This document shows positions 42,720-53,408 of a stretch of 64,000 nucleotides of DNA, in pieces; position 1 is the first letter of the stretch, and each line of letters opens with the position of its first letter. The position numbers were made by a program, and so were the translations under genes. This DNA is from Asterella californica (Eukaryota; Streptophyta; Marchantiopsida; Marchantiales; Aytoniaceae): NCBI GenBank assembly GCA_036924285.1, contig JAYKYS010000007.1, positions 13,206,001-13,270,000 on the forward strand, written 5' to 3'. Below the pieces are notes generated by a model, which saw only the letters and a program-made list of their open reading frames with translations, made no database searches and was not told the origin of the DNA.

Positions 42720-42869
42720 GACGTATCTTCAAGACCTCCTTGTATGCCGAAACGTATCTCTCTTAGTTGGTAAGAGATCTCTCCAAGATTTTTGTGGTCT
42801 CCAGTAGCTCAACCTCCAAGCTACTAAATCATGAAGTTTCAACAGAAACTTCCCTAATCAGAAGAGATG

Positions 42870-43300
42870 GTGATGACTGTACAAATTTTCAGAGAACTGA
42901 AATTTGTATATTTTCACTTCCCTCATGGTTGTCAACCCCCTCCACTTTGAAAAATCCTTTCTCCCTCTTCAGACCTCATCTTCTCATGATTTCTTTTGTC
43001 CTGGATAGCTTATCAGCCACTCTAAAACACTGGAAAGTTTCTCAGGAAAATAAAATTCACAGAAAATCTGACACTGACTGTAAACTTTTTCCAGAGAACA
43101 GAATTCCTCAACTCTCACGAATAGACCCCCTCAATTTTGAAAAATCATTGCTCCCTCTCTAGACCACCTTTTCCTATGATTTCTTTTGTCTTAGATAGGT
43201 TATCAGCCAATCTAAAACACTGGAAAGTTTCACAGGAAAATAAAATTCACAGAAAAGTTGACAGCGACTGTACAAATTTTCCAGAGAGCAGAATTTCTAA
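42870..43300 (-). repeat. 190-bp tandem repeat in inner element leader (left copy)
   Basis: Blocks such as ATGATTTCTTTTGTC, TTATCAGCCA and AACACTGGAAAGTTTC recur with a 190-base spacing (for example 42986 and 43176), giving a little over two diverged units. The right copy is at 50720-51150. It lies between PBS and the first ORF, where packaging signals often reside. Confidence 0.7.
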
Positions 43301-43585
43301 ACTCACAAATTTCTCTCCTCTAATAACTTTTCTCTCCTCCTTTCTCTACAACTCTTGTTGCACCTTCTTTCAACTCTCCTCAAACCCTTTCTAAGTGAAC
43401 AAGATGTAAAGAATGACTTCGAACGCGTCATATATCACTACGGGATACACGAAAGGTTCTAACGTTGCTAACATCGCGTTAGCTCTCTCTCCTCCCAACG
43501 TTCTCTCCATGTGCTCTCTCATAATCTCCTTTTGTCGAATATAGAACTGAACTCTAAACATCGTTCAACGATCCCTTCAAGTGAG

Positions 43586-43603
43586 GTCCCGGCAACGGAA
43601 CCA
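43586..43603 (-). other. tRNA-Glu-type primer binding site (left element)
   Basis: In element sense TGGTTCCGTTGCCGGGAC, four bases inside the 5' LTR. Its complement ends CCCGGCAACGGAACCA, the 3' end of plant cytosolic tRNA-Glu as I recall it, over 18 bases. Confidence 0.8.
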
Positions 43604-43607
43604 AAAA

Positions 43608-44523
43608 TGTAAACCCTCCGCGGTCCTAACGATCAACTACCCCCCGATCTCTCAACCTCCATGATCGTCATCCACGAATCTGCAACTGTCGGGCCTGTCT
43701 CTCACTCAGGGGTCACCTCTGATGGCTTTGATGGAAGCACACCATGAATCTTGAAGGGAAAAATGCTAAGTTCACTCTCATTCATACACCCACAAACTTA
43801 TCAACTAAAATCTCCATAATCTCATCCACTAAAATCCTCCATTCTAACGACGTCTCTCAAGTTCTCACATGCTAAAAATATCCCACACTCTCTATATTAC
43901 TCAAGTTGTCATTACGACGATGTGAAAACAAGGATGAGGAGCTCTTCTCTACTCCTCTATTTATACATTCTAGGTTTTTACTTTGGTACCCTCCGGTAAC
44001 TCAGCCGTAACTACTTTTACCGGGTTTTACTAAGATATTACTTAAGGTAAAAGCATTGATCACATGGGCTTTTTACCTTTTCACATGGGCTTATTCCTTC
44101 AAAGTCAACAACTTCTAGAAGGATTCTGGAATATTCTCAAGGAATCTCGAATTTCCACCCCCCCTCTACACTAGGACCCACTAAAAAGGAAACATGTGGA
44201 ATCTCTTCTTGTTTTTAATGCCCACAAAGTCCACAACTTTAATCCAACCACTAATATCAAGTCAAAAAGGAGATAAGGGATACTTTCCACCCCCTTTCTA
44301 CCTTTTAGACAAGATGACAAGATAGTAGTGCTCACTCTTTAGCAAATATCTGAATTCTGCCAAAAGTACAGCTAAGTTTAACCATAACTAACTTTTAGCT
44401 AGTCATGACTAACTTGATATCTCCTAAAAGTACTTTGGCAGCAAATAAACATTCTCAACACTTAGCTAGAACTAAACACCTTACTAATAGACAAACTTCC
44501 TATGTGTAACATAGGTCGTTACA
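43608..44523 (-). repeat. Inner element LTR 2 (shared, middle)
   Basis: 916 bp, same as LTR 1. It serves as 5' LTR of the left element and 3' LTR of the right one. TATA box at 43958-43965 (minus). Confidence 0.93.
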
Positions 44524-44536
44524 TTTTACCCCCGGA

Positions 44537-47500
44537 CTAAATTTTCGCTCCGTCCTCGGAGTGAAGAGAGAACTTCCGTCGATGAAACAACTTCAACTTG
44601 TCATGGTTGACCCGATCGAATCTCCTTCCTCCCAGCTCCTGAAGGTCATATGTGAAGTTGCTCCACACCTTATCTACAACAAAAGGACCAAAATATCTCG
44701 GAAGAAACTTCTTCCTAGCCCTCTTGAATCTGATAGCATCATACAACATAACCCAATCTCCGACTTGAAAAGGTTTTACCTCCCTCTTGCCCAACCGTTT
44801 GTCGTAACTCTTCTTTTGATACGCCTGAGCTCGTTCCATCCGGATCATTGCTACCGCTCGGGTCTCTTCCAACTCCATGAGTTGCTCCCTTCTTGATCTG
44901 ACCACGTCTTCTCCTCTCGACCTCTTCAACTTTCGTTGAATAGTTTGAAAAGTATCCAATTCGAATTGGATCGGCAACTTGGACTCCACTCCATAAACCA
45001 GTCGAAATGGGGAGTACCCAGTAGAAGTCTTTGTTGTCGTTCGATACTCCCATAAGATAGCATGTAGCCTCTTATCCCAAGTATGTTTCGCAGTCTCAAC
45101 ACCAGCATCTTTGGCGAGCATCATACAAAGTGTAAGATTGGTCTTCTCCGCAAGACCATTAGCATTTGGTTTGTATGAGGTTGTTACTCGTGGCTTGATA
45201 GAAAAGTGTTGTAGCATAGCAGTAGTCATGCTCCCTACAAACTCTCCTCCTCTATCTGAGACCAACTCTAACGGACATCCAAATCTTGTGATGATCCTCT
45301 CCCATAAGAATCTACCGACTTCTGTTTCATTGGTCTCTCTCAAAGGTCTAGCCTCTACCCACTTGGTACAATAGTCAGTGGCGACTACAATGTATCTATT
45401 GCCTCGAGGTGTCTTATTAAGAGGACCTACAAAATCAATACCCCACTTCTCAAATGGTCCTAACACGGGAATTGATCTTAACGGAGGTGTTCTAGTAGAC
45501 TTCAGAGCAAATGCTTGACATACGTCGCAAGTTTTGCAATAGTCTAAACACTCTTTGAAAATCCCTCTCCAGTGGTAACCCGCATCCAAAATCTTGAAGG
45601 CTGTTATCTTACCAGCAAAGTGACCTCCGCAAACAGTTCCGTCGTGAAACTCGTGCATTAGCTTGAATGCCTCCTTCTGACCAACTGCTCTCCTTAGTAA
45701 CCCATCTGCTCCTTGATGAAACAGAATTCCCTCTACCATGGTGTAAGGTTTGCATCTCTTGATCAACGCGTTACGTTCTCGGGTATGCATACCTTCTGGA
45801 AAAGAGCCATCTACAAGGAAACTCCAGATTTCCTTGTACTCGTCCGGTATCTCCTCGATGCTTGTGATGGTCATCAGATGCTCGTCTGGAAATGAATCAT
45901 CAAACGGTTCTTCTCCCTCATCATCATAAGCCCTTGACAAAAGATCAGCATTCGCATGCTTCTTCCCTGGTCTATCTTCGATCACATAATCGTATTCTGT
46001 TAGAAGGATCTTCCAACGAGCAATACGACCTTCGGCATTAGGCTTATTAAAGATATACTTTAAAGCCTTGTGATCTGTGACTATGGAAAATTTCCCTCCT
46101 AGCAAGTAGTGTCGAAATTTCTTCAATCCAAAGATCACCGCTAATCCTTCTCGTTCAGTCACGGAGTAATTCTTCTCCGCTGGAACCATCTGCCTACTAG
46201 CATAAGCTATAGGATGATCATGCCCATCTCCATCTAGCTGACTTAATGTACATCCGATTGCTACATTGGAGGCATCCGTATACAGAATAAATGCTTTACT
46301 CCACTCAGGTTTAGCAAGTATAGGAGCTGTCACTAATGCCTTTTTCAGCTCCTCAAATGCTTCCTTTGCCTTCTGATCATGCACTATCAAGTCAAAATCA
46401 ACTCCCTTCTTCATGTACATAGTCAAAGCTATTGCTTTGTTTGAGAAGGAAAAGACAAACCTACGATAATATCCAACCATGCCAAGAAACTGCCTCAACT
46501 TTGTCAAGTTGATCGGAAATGGAAGATCCACAATCTTCTTCACCTTCTCAGGATCTACCGCAATCCCATTCTTGGAAATGATGTGCCCTAACAGCAGACC
46601 TTCTTCGCAGCCAAAGATGCACTTCTCTGGATTTAGAGAAGCGTTGGCTTGCTCCAACCGCTGCAAAACTTTGATCACATGATCAAAGTGGTCCTCCTTT
46701 CGTCCGTACACACAGAAATCGTCAATGAAATCCCGAACAAACTTCCCTATGAATGGTTCAAACACCTTGTTCATGAACCTCTGAAACGTGGCCGGAGCAT
46801 TACACAGTCCGAATGGCATCACTCGAAATGCAAATGTTCCCCAAGGAGTAGTGAAAGTAGTCAACTGCTGGTACTCCTGTGCTATCTTGATCTGGTTGTA
46901 TCCACTATAACCATCACCAAAGCTGTACCACTCATGACCGGCAACTTCCTCCAAAATCTCATCTATAAATGGTAGAGGATAATAGTCCTTCTTGGTAACT
47001 GCATTCAGCTTCTTATAGTCTATGCACACTCGCAGCTTACCATTCTTCTTCTTGACAATCACAATGGGTGAAACCCATTCTGAGTTCTCCACCTCATAGA
47101 TGAAACTCGCCTCCTTCAACTTGTCTATCTCCTCCTTGACCATCATTGCCGTTGTAGGATTGACCCTTCTCTGCTTCTGTCGAACTGGTCTTGCGTTCTC
47201 CTCCAATTCGATTCGATGAGTCTCGAGGGTCACCTCCTTCAAATCCTTGTAGCTGAAAGCAAACACATGGATATATTTTCGAAATATATCTAGGAATCTA
47301 CTTTTCTCTTCTTGAGTGACATTGATACCAAACTTCAGGGTAGAGAGTCTTCTCACAATCTCTGCCTCACTCAACTCTTCTTTGTCAGGATCTTTCTCCA
47401 CTGCTGGTCGAGGCAACAAGTCAATAGCACTAAGCTGATGTACTGATTCGTCTCGACCAAATCCTTCATCCTCAGACGAGGATTCTTGGTCGTAAGAATC

Positions 47501-49423
47501 CCCAGTATCTACTTCCGAGACACTCTGATCATCCTCCGTATCAGATTCCCAGTAGTCACTAGTGGGTCTATCAGAGTCAGAAGTCACAACTCCAACACCC
47601 GAGAGAGGAACTATCACTCTATGATCTCTAGGCCCAATCCGTAAGTATCCCTTGTGCCACCTATCCGTGGTGCGCACAGCTCTCAACCAAGGCCTTCCTA
47701 GGAGCAAATCATAACTAGAGTCCTTTAACACTTGAAAGGACATTAATGTTTGAACTCCCATCACAGACACGACCACCTTCTCTAACACACCAAGAGGTCT
47801 TACCCGTTGCTTGTTAGCCATCCCCACGACAATGCTAGCCGGGCGAGTTGGTTCCATCCCCAACTTCTTCATCAACCTCTCCGATATGGCGTTTACAGCT
47901 GACCCTCCATCCACCAATACGTCAGAGACGTAGTGACCATTCAACCGGACTTCAATCTTTGAAGCCCTAGTGCATACCTCTGAAGCATGCACATCCACCA
48001 CACCAACTCCCACAGACTTTGACGTCTTGCTCTTGGGTTTCTTCTTCTTGCTTCTCTTAGAACTCAGTCCTCCTCTGAGTTCCCTTCGTAAGCTGGGATT
48101 AAGTGCGATCAGTTGTCCAACAGTGATGTTGGCTTTCTGAGCACCCACATCTTCAACCACATCATATCCCGCTTGGGAAGATGAAATGGTGAAATCCGCC
48201 ATCCCCAGCTTCCTTCTTGGCTCCCTTGGTGTACTCGAAACATTACTCGAACGAGTGCTTCTACTAGCTGATTCCTCCATGAAAACCGGCTCATCAGAAA
48301 ATCGAGTTCTTTTCCTTTCTTGAGCTAAAAGCTCCACCGGTGCATGAGAAGAGTTTGAACTCTCTCCTTTCTCGTAGATGGGATCTCGCACGACATCGAT
48401 AGTAGCCACCCCCTTGTCTCGTCCTTGTGATGGATTTCCTCCACCCACATTCATTCTGACAGCTTCGGCACTTCTTGCTCCGTTGTTAGGACAATTTCGC
48501 TGAAAATGAGAACCTCCACACGTCCAACAAGTGATTCCTCCAAAGTTACCTTGGTTGCCTCCAAAGTTACCTTGATTTTCTCGGTTGGGATTGTTGTCGT
48601 AACCTCTTTGACCTCCTCCTCCACCTTTGTTCCTCCATTCTCGTAACTGCACCACATTTATCTTGAGATCCGCAAGAGTGTCAGTGATGCTCTTCAGCTC
48701 GGCATGAAAATCAGAGGTGGCAGTAGACATCGTTGTTGGGACAAACGGTCTTGGCACCACCGTTGGAGTAGGAGCTGACGTTGAAGCAATCACCAATTGT
48801 GATGGTGCAGGTGCGATCGTTGTGGCTACACCAGGAGTCGGAGTTGACACCAGAGCAGCATGATGAGGTTGGATGATATCTCCTTCATCCAAACTCTCTT
48901 CCATATTTGTCGCTATCTTGATGGCCTCCGCTTTGGTTGCTGGCTTCTCGTACCTCACTTGGGTTCGAATTGAAGGTCTCAACCCTCCCACCAAGTTCTT
49001 GGTCAGCACTGCTCCAATCCCCGCCATCGTTAGTTCCACATTGTCTCCACTCTTCCGTAGGACCGTCCGAAACCGTTGCTCCAACTTATCCACCCTTTCG
49101 GCATATTGCCGAACTTTCTCGTCGTCACGTTGCTTCAAATGAGTAAGCTCCACCATGAGCTTCTCATAACTCTCTTCTGGAAGAAATTCTTCGATGAGTG
49201 CATTACTCAACGTCTCCCATGTGTCCTCAACTGCACCAGGTGTCTGGCTCTTCACTCGGTCTTCATACCACGTAAGAGCAAAATCTTCTAAAAACTCTGG
49301 CAGTAACAACACCCATTCTTCCTTCCTTCTCACATTGTTTCCGATGCAACCCCTTTTGAAGTCTCGAACAAACGGTTCTACATCTTCATTGTCCTTCCCA
49401 TGAAACACGGGTAGCTTTCCCAT
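44537..49423 (-). CDS. Gag-Pol polyprotein, inner Ty3 element, right copy
   Basis: Residue-for-residue identical to the left copy (1628 aa), with the same zinc knuckle (299-311), DGG protease (Asp505), FIDD reverse transcriptase (899-902), RNase H and D-D-E integrase (1330, 1390, 1426). Open throughout, so both members of the tandem retain coding capacity. Perfect identity implies duplication within very recent time. With its own PBS and polypurine tract, each member could in principle be transcribed from an LTR to its right. Confidence 0.95.
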   Translation of the reverse strand: MGKLPVFHGKDNEDVEPFVRDFKRGCIGNNVRRKEEWVLLLPEFLEDFALTWYEDRVKSQTPGAVEDTWETLSNALIEEFLPEESYEKLMVELTHLKQRDDEKVRQYAERVDKLEQRFRTVLRKSGDNVELTMAGIGAVLTKNLVGGLRPSIRTQVRYEKPATKAEAIKIATNMEESLDEGDIIQPHHAALVSTPTPGVATTIAPAPSQLVIASTSAPTPTVVPRPFVPTTMSTATSDFHAELKSITDTLADLKINVVQLREWRNKGGGGGQRGYDNNPNRENQGNFGGNQGNFGGITCWTCGGSHFQRNCPNNGARSAEAVRMNVGGGNPSQGRDKGVATIDVVRDPIYEKGESSNSSHAPVELLAQERKRTRFSDEPVFMEESASRSTRSSNVSSTPREPRRKLGMADFTISSSQAGYDVVEDVGAQKANITVGQLIALNPSLRRELRGGLSSKRSKKKKPKSKTSKSVGVGVVDVHASEVCTRASKIEVRLNGHYVSDVLVDGGSAVNAISERLMKKLGMEPTRPASIVVGMANKQRVRPLGVLEKVVVSVMGVQTLMSFQVLKDSSYDLLLGRPWLRAVRTTDRWHKGYLRIGPRDHRVIVPLSGVGVVTSDSDRPTSDYWESDTEDDQSVSEVDTGDSYDQESSSEDEGFGRDESVHQLSAIDLLPRPAVEKDPDKEELSEAEIVRRLSTLKFGINVTQEEKSRFLDIFRKYIHVFAFSYKDLKEVTLETHRIELEENARPVRQKQRRVNPTTAMMVKEEIDKLKEASFIYEVENSEWVSPIVIVKKKNGKLRVCIDYKKLNAVTKKDYYPLPFIDEILEEVAGHEWYSFGDGYSGYNQIKIAQEYQQLTTFTTPWGTFAFRVMPFGLCNAPATFQRFMNKVFEPFIGKFVRDFIDDFCVYGRKEDHFDHVIKVLQRLEQANASLNPEKCIFGCEEGLLLGHIISKNGIAVDPEKVKKIVDLPFPINLTKLRQFLGMVGYYRRFVFSFSNKAIALTMYMKKGVDFDLIVHDQKAKEAFEELKKALVTAPILAKPEWSKAFILYTDASNVAIGCTLSQLDGDGHDHPIAYASRQMVPAEKNYSVTEREGLAVIFGLKKFRHYLLGGKFSIVTDHKALKYIFNKPNAEGRIARWKILLTEYDYVIEDRPGKKHANADLLSRAYDDEGEEPFDDSFPDEHLMTITSIEEIPDEYKEIWSFLVDGSFPEGMHTRERNALIKRCKPYTMVEGILFHQGADGLLRRAVGQKEAFKLMHEFHDGTVCGGHFAGKITAFKILDAGYHWRGIFKECLDYCKTCDVCQAFALKSTRTPPLRSIPVLGPFEKWGIDFVGPLNKTPRGNRYIVVATDYCTKWVEARPLRETNETEVGRFLWERIITRFGCPLELVSDRGGEFVGSMTTAMLQHFSIKPRVTTSYKPNANGLAEKTNLTLCMMLAKDAGVETAKHTWDKRLHAILWEYRTTTKTSTGYSPFRLVYGVESKLPIQFELDTFQTIQRKLKRSRGEDVVRSRREQLMELEETRAVAMIRMERAQAYQKKSYDKRLGKREVKPFQVGDWVMLYDAIRFKRARKKFLPRYFGPFVVDKVWSNFTYDLQELGGRRFDRVNHDKLKLFHRRKFSLHSEDGAKI

Positions 49424-49472
49424 CTTGTAACTACTCTTTCTACTCTTCTAATCGTCGTGCAATAACTACTCG

Positions 49473-49637
49473 CTAAAAGAGTACGAACATCACCAATTCC
49501 ATTCGCGAATAATCTACCATAGGTAAAATGAAAGGAAATGGTTGTAACAACACCTCTTGTGCCATCTCTTCCCCCAAGGTAATCATGAGTCTGAGTCGCA
49601 TCACCGCCTTCTCCACCATCCGAATGACGATCTCCAT
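49473..49637 (-). CDS. Small ORF overlapping upstream stop (right copy)
   Basis: Identical to the 54-codon ORF at 41623-41787; its ATG overlaps the TGA of the 163-residue ORF. Confidence 0.35.
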   Translation of the reverse strand: MEIVIRMVEKAVMRLRLMITLGEEMAQEVLLQPFPFILPMVDYSRMELVMFVLF

Positions 49638-50128
49638 CACAACTCAGCCGAGTCCTCCTTTGAAGTCGACAACTTCTCCGTCTCAGCTCTTTGAGTCTCG
49701 TCCAACTTCTCGACTACGGACGTAAGTAGGGCGGCCACATCGACGCACTTGTGTCCTCTTGATAGATCACCCACTCCACAACTTGGACAAGGATCTTCGC
49801 CTAGAAGATGAATTGGCGTTGGTGACGATGGACCCACTCGAAGACTCAAATCAGTAAACTCCCGCTTCCCTTTAGCTCTCTCGGTTCTGATTCTAGTTGG
49901 ACAATTCACTACTTTGTGTCCCAACCCTCTACAGAAATAACACCACAAGTCGGTTTCTACTCTTCTCCTCGGCGATTCTACTTGAGGTTTAGTACTAGGG
50001 TTTTCAAACTCGACGATAATCTCTTTCGAGCTCTCTCCGACGCTTACTATGACATCTAAACCTTGAGGAAGGTTTCTAAGTCTAACTTTCCAATCTTTTG
50101 AATTTCCACTCATGTTGCACCTTCTCAA
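49637..50128 (-). CDS. Extra zinc-knuckle ORF (right copy)
   Basis: Identical to 41787-42278: 163 residues with CYFCRGLGHKVVNC (63-76) and a second Cys/His cluster (114-128). Retention in both copies is expected from recent duplication and is not by itself evidence of selection. Confidence 0.6.
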   Translation of the reverse strand: MRRCNMSGNSKDWKVRLRNLPQGLDVIVSVGESSKEIIVEFENPSTKPQVESPRRRVETDLWCYFCRGLGHKVVNCPTRIRTERAKGKREFTDLSLRVGPSSPTPIHLLGEDPCPSCGVGDLSRGHKCVDVAALLTSVVEKLDETQRAETEKLSTSKEDSAEL

Positions 50129-50251
50129 CCATTAAGTGGACAAAATATCATAGAGGAAAATAATTCTACATTACTTTCTTAACTCTTCCGAGCTTTATAT
50201 TAGAAATCGTGCATTATACATGCTATACACGAAATAAAATCTAATCTAATA

Positions 50252-50569
50252 TTAACTATCAAAGATATGATCCTCCTCACCCTCGTTTGTACTCATCACA
50301 ACAGACATCTTGAACTCACTCTTGTAAGGATCCAACTCTATTTCACCAGGAGCATTCGTGGCCTCCATAGTGAATGATGCTTTAAACTCGACTTTCTTCA
50401 AATCTGTGCCAATTGTCGCGGAAGCTTCTTCGTATAGAGTAAAGAGGGCACCCCAAGTGCTATAGATGCGTGTTCGTAACTCATCTATACTTAACTTGGG
50501 CTTCTCCGTCTCTGTTCGAACTCCTAAACGTCTCTTCTTCCACCTCGTCATTCGAACTGGATTCCCCAT
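50252..50569 (-). CDS. Small leader ORF (right copy)
   Basis: Identical to the 105-residue ORF at 42402-42719. Unknown function. Confidence 0.45.
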   Translation of the reverse strand: MGNPVRMTRWKKRRLGVRTETEKPKLSIDELRTRIYSTWGALFTLYEEASATIGTDLKKVEFKASFTMEATNAPGEIELDPYKSEFKMSVVMSTNEGEEDHIFDS

Positions 50570-51435
50570 GACGTATCTTCAAGACCTCCTTGTATGCCGA
50601 AACGTATCTCTCTTAGTTGGTAAGAGATCTCTCCAAGATTTTTGTGGTCTCCAGTAGCTCAACCTCCAAGCTACTAAATCATGAAGTTTCAACAGAAACT
50701 TCCCTAATCAGAAGAGATGGTGATGACTGTACAAATTTTCAGAGAACTGAAATTTGTATATTTTCACTTCCCTCATGGTTGTCAACCCCCTCCACTTTGA
50801 AAAATCCTTTCTCCCTCTTCAGACCTCATCTTCTCATGATTTCTTTTGTCCTGGATAGCTTATCAGCCACTCTAAAACACTGGAAAGTTTCTCAGGAAAA
50901 TAAAATTCACAGAAAATCTGACACTGACTGTAAACTTTTTCCAGAGAACAGAATTCCTCAACTCTCACGAATAGACCCCCTCAATTTTGAAAAATCATTG
51001 CTCCCTCTCTAGACCACCTTTTCCTATGATTTCTTTTGTCTTAGATAGGTTATCAGCCAATCTAAAACACTGGAAAGTTTCACAGGAAAATAAAATTCAC
51101 AGAAAAGTTGACAGCGACTGTACAAATTTTCCAGAGAGCAGAATTTCTAAACTCACAAATTTCTCTCCTCTAATAACTTTTCTCTCCTCCTTTCTCTACA
51201 ACTCTTGTTGCACCTTCTTTCAACTCTCCTCAAACCCTTTCTAAGTGAACAAGATGTAAAGAATGACTTCGAACGCGTCATATATCACTACGGGATACAC
51301 GAAAGGTTCTAACGTTGCTAACATCGCGTTAGCTCTCTCTCCTCCCAACGTTCTCTCCATGTGCTCTCTCATAATCTCCTTTTGTCGAATATAGAACTGA
51401 ACTCTAAACATCGTTCAACGATCCCTTCAAGTGAG

Positions 51436-51453
51436 GTCCCGGCAACGGAACCA
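51436..51453 (-). other. tRNA-Glu-type primer binding site (right element)
   Basis: Same 18 bases as at 43586-43603, four bases inside the rightmost LTR. Confidence 0.8.
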
Positions 51454-51457
51454 AAAA

Positions 51458-52373
51458 TGTAAACCCTCCGCGGTCCTAACGATCAACTACCCCCCGATCT
51501 CTCAACCTCCATGATCGTCATCCACGAATCTGCAACTGTCGGGCCTGTCTCTCACTCAGGGGTCACCTCTGATGGCTTTGATGGAAGCACACCATGAATC
51601 TTGAAGGGAAAAATGCTAAGTTCACTCTCATTCATACACCCACAAACTTATCAACTAAAATCTCCATAATCTCATCCACTAAAATCCTCCATTCTAACGA
51701 CGTCTCTCAAGTTCTCACATGCTAAAAATATCCCACACTCTCTATATTACTCAAGTTGTCATTACGACGATGTGAAAACAAGGATGAGGAGCTCTTCTCT
51801 ACTCCTCTATTTATACATTCTAGGTTTTTACTTTGGTACCCTCCGGTAACTCAGCCGTAACTACTTTTACCGGGTTTTACTAAGATATTACTTAAGGTAA
51901 AAGCATTGATCACATGGGCTTTTTACCTTTTCACATGGGCTTATTCCTTCAAAGTCAACAACTTCTAGAAAGATTCTGGAATATTCTCAAGGAATCTCGA
52001 ATTTCCACCCCCCCTCTACACTAGGACCCACTAAAAAGGAAACATGTGGAATCTCTTCTTGTTTTTAATGCCCACAAAGTCCACAACTTTAATCCAACCA
52101 CTAATATCAAGTCAAAAAGGAGATAAGGGATACTTTCCACCCCCTTTCTACCTTTTAGACAAGATGACAAGATAGTAGTGCTCACTCTTTAGCAAATATC
52201 TGAATTCTGCCAAAAGTACAGCTAAGTTTAACCATAACTAACTTTTAGCTAGTCATGACTAACTTGATATCTCCTAAAAGTACTTTGGCAGCAAATAAAC
52301 ATTCTCAACACTTAGCTAGAACTAAACACCTTACTAATAGACAAACTTCCTATGTGTAACATAGGTCGTTACA
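51458..52373 (-). repeat. Inner element LTR 3 (rightmost, 5')
   Basis: 916 bp. Differs from the other two at 51971 (A instead of G on the plus strand). TATA box at 51808-51815 (minus). It would drive transcription of the right-hand element. Confidence 0.93.
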
Positions 52374-52377
52374 GGGC

Positions 52378-53343
52378 AGCTTAAGCTGGGGCCTTAACTT
52401 TTAGGTTTAATACCTGCGGCGGCTGGAGATCGGGGACACTTTTTCAAGGGAGTTTTCTGAGAGAACTGGGAGGGAAGGAGAAAAAAAGAGCAGAATTAGG
52501 GATTGAGGAGAGGAGACGCTGAGAAGCTTGGAGGCTGATTGGGGATCGATTTTTCTTACAGAATTGAGTGGATTGAGGAGAGGAGACGCTGAGAAGCTTG
52601 GAGGCTGAGCAGGGATTGATTTTTCTGACAGAATTGAGTGGATTGAGGAGAGGAGACGCTGAGAAGCTTGGAGGCTGAGTGAGGATCGATTTTTTGGACA
52701 GAATTGATTAGAGTGAGCAGGGGAGATCGTGAGAGAGGCAGGAAAGTGTTTTGGAGACAAGAACCTCATTTGCAAGCGATTTTTGGATTGAGAGCTGGGA
52801 GCTGAAGCAGAAGGAAGGGAATTAGGGATTTAGGATCAGGGAAGCGCATGAGAAGCTGGGAGACAAGGAGAGAGGAAATTTTCTGGACAGAATTGAGAAG
52901 GTGGACGGTGACTTCGTGACAGAGGGATAGACAAACGTTTGGAGGTTGGAGCTTCATCTGATATACAGTTTGGGGTTTGGAAGCAGTAGAATTGAACGGA
53001 CAGAGGTGGTTTATTTGAAGGAGATCGTTTTTGACAAGGCTTTGGTTGTCGTAAGATCAAATTCCTTGGAATTTTCAGCTGAGAAGGACTTAGGAGAGGA
53101 GGAGAGAGATATTTTCTTAACAGTGAAGCAGTTGACACTGTAATAAAGCTATTTCTATTCCGGAGAGACATATTTGTGTACCTGAGTGCGTGCTTGAGTG
53201 TTTGTTTTGCAATTGGTGGATACAAGAGGCTGGGTTTTGAAATTTCATCGTCTGCAGCGACCTATCTTCCTTTCTGGTCATTTCTCTTTGATCTATCACA
53301 GTCAGGAGGTCCGCCCTCCCCAAGAAAGACTCTCACCACGACA
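52378..53343 (+). repeat. Outer element left LTR, second part
   Basis: Continues the LTR interrupted at 35757 and ends CTCTCACCACGACA. Contains three 70-bp units (from 52501, 52571 and 52641: GATTGAGGAGAGGAGACGCT) where the right LTR has two (59793, 59863), which explains most of the length difference between LTRs. Confidence 0.92.
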
Positions 53344-53345
53344 TC

Positions 53346-53364
53346 TGGTGCTTCCACTGAGAGC
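53346..53364 (+). other. Primer binding site, outer element
   Basis: TGGTGCTTCCACTGAGAGC starts two bases inside the LTR. The third-family element at 62933-62951 has the same site with one base changed. I cannot assign the primer tRNA with confidence. Confidence 0.65.
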
Positions 53365-53408
53365 AATTGGGGTGATTGATTGGAGAATTGACTAGATTGA
53401 GAGAGAAA

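Larger units (their letters stand above)
35758..52373 (-). mobile_element. Tandem pair of inner Ty3/Gypsy elements sharing the middle LTR
   Basis: Structure LTR-internal-LTR-internal-LTR with exact 7850-bp period (LTRs 35758-36673, 43608-44523, 51458-52373; each 916 bp). Elements are read on the minus strand, so the right-hand LTR is 5'. Flanked by GGGC (35754-35757 and 52374-52377); the outer element's other LTR (59655-59690) shows the uninterrupted site with one GGGC. The coding sequences are identical; I saw one base difference among the LTRs (51971). It is a very recent insertion, tandem through LTR recombination or an assembly effect. Confidence 0.95.

Noticed and set aside
36711..49403. 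Numerous plus-strand ORFs of 60-111 codons opposite gag-pol
   Set aside because: They are antisense shadows of the two polyproteins and recur at exactly 7850-base spacing.
52407..53323. Minus-strand ORFs repeated at 59788-60545
   Set aside because: They lie in duplicated LTR sequence and reflect the purine-rich plus strand (Ser/Pro/Leu-rich products); no coding evidence.
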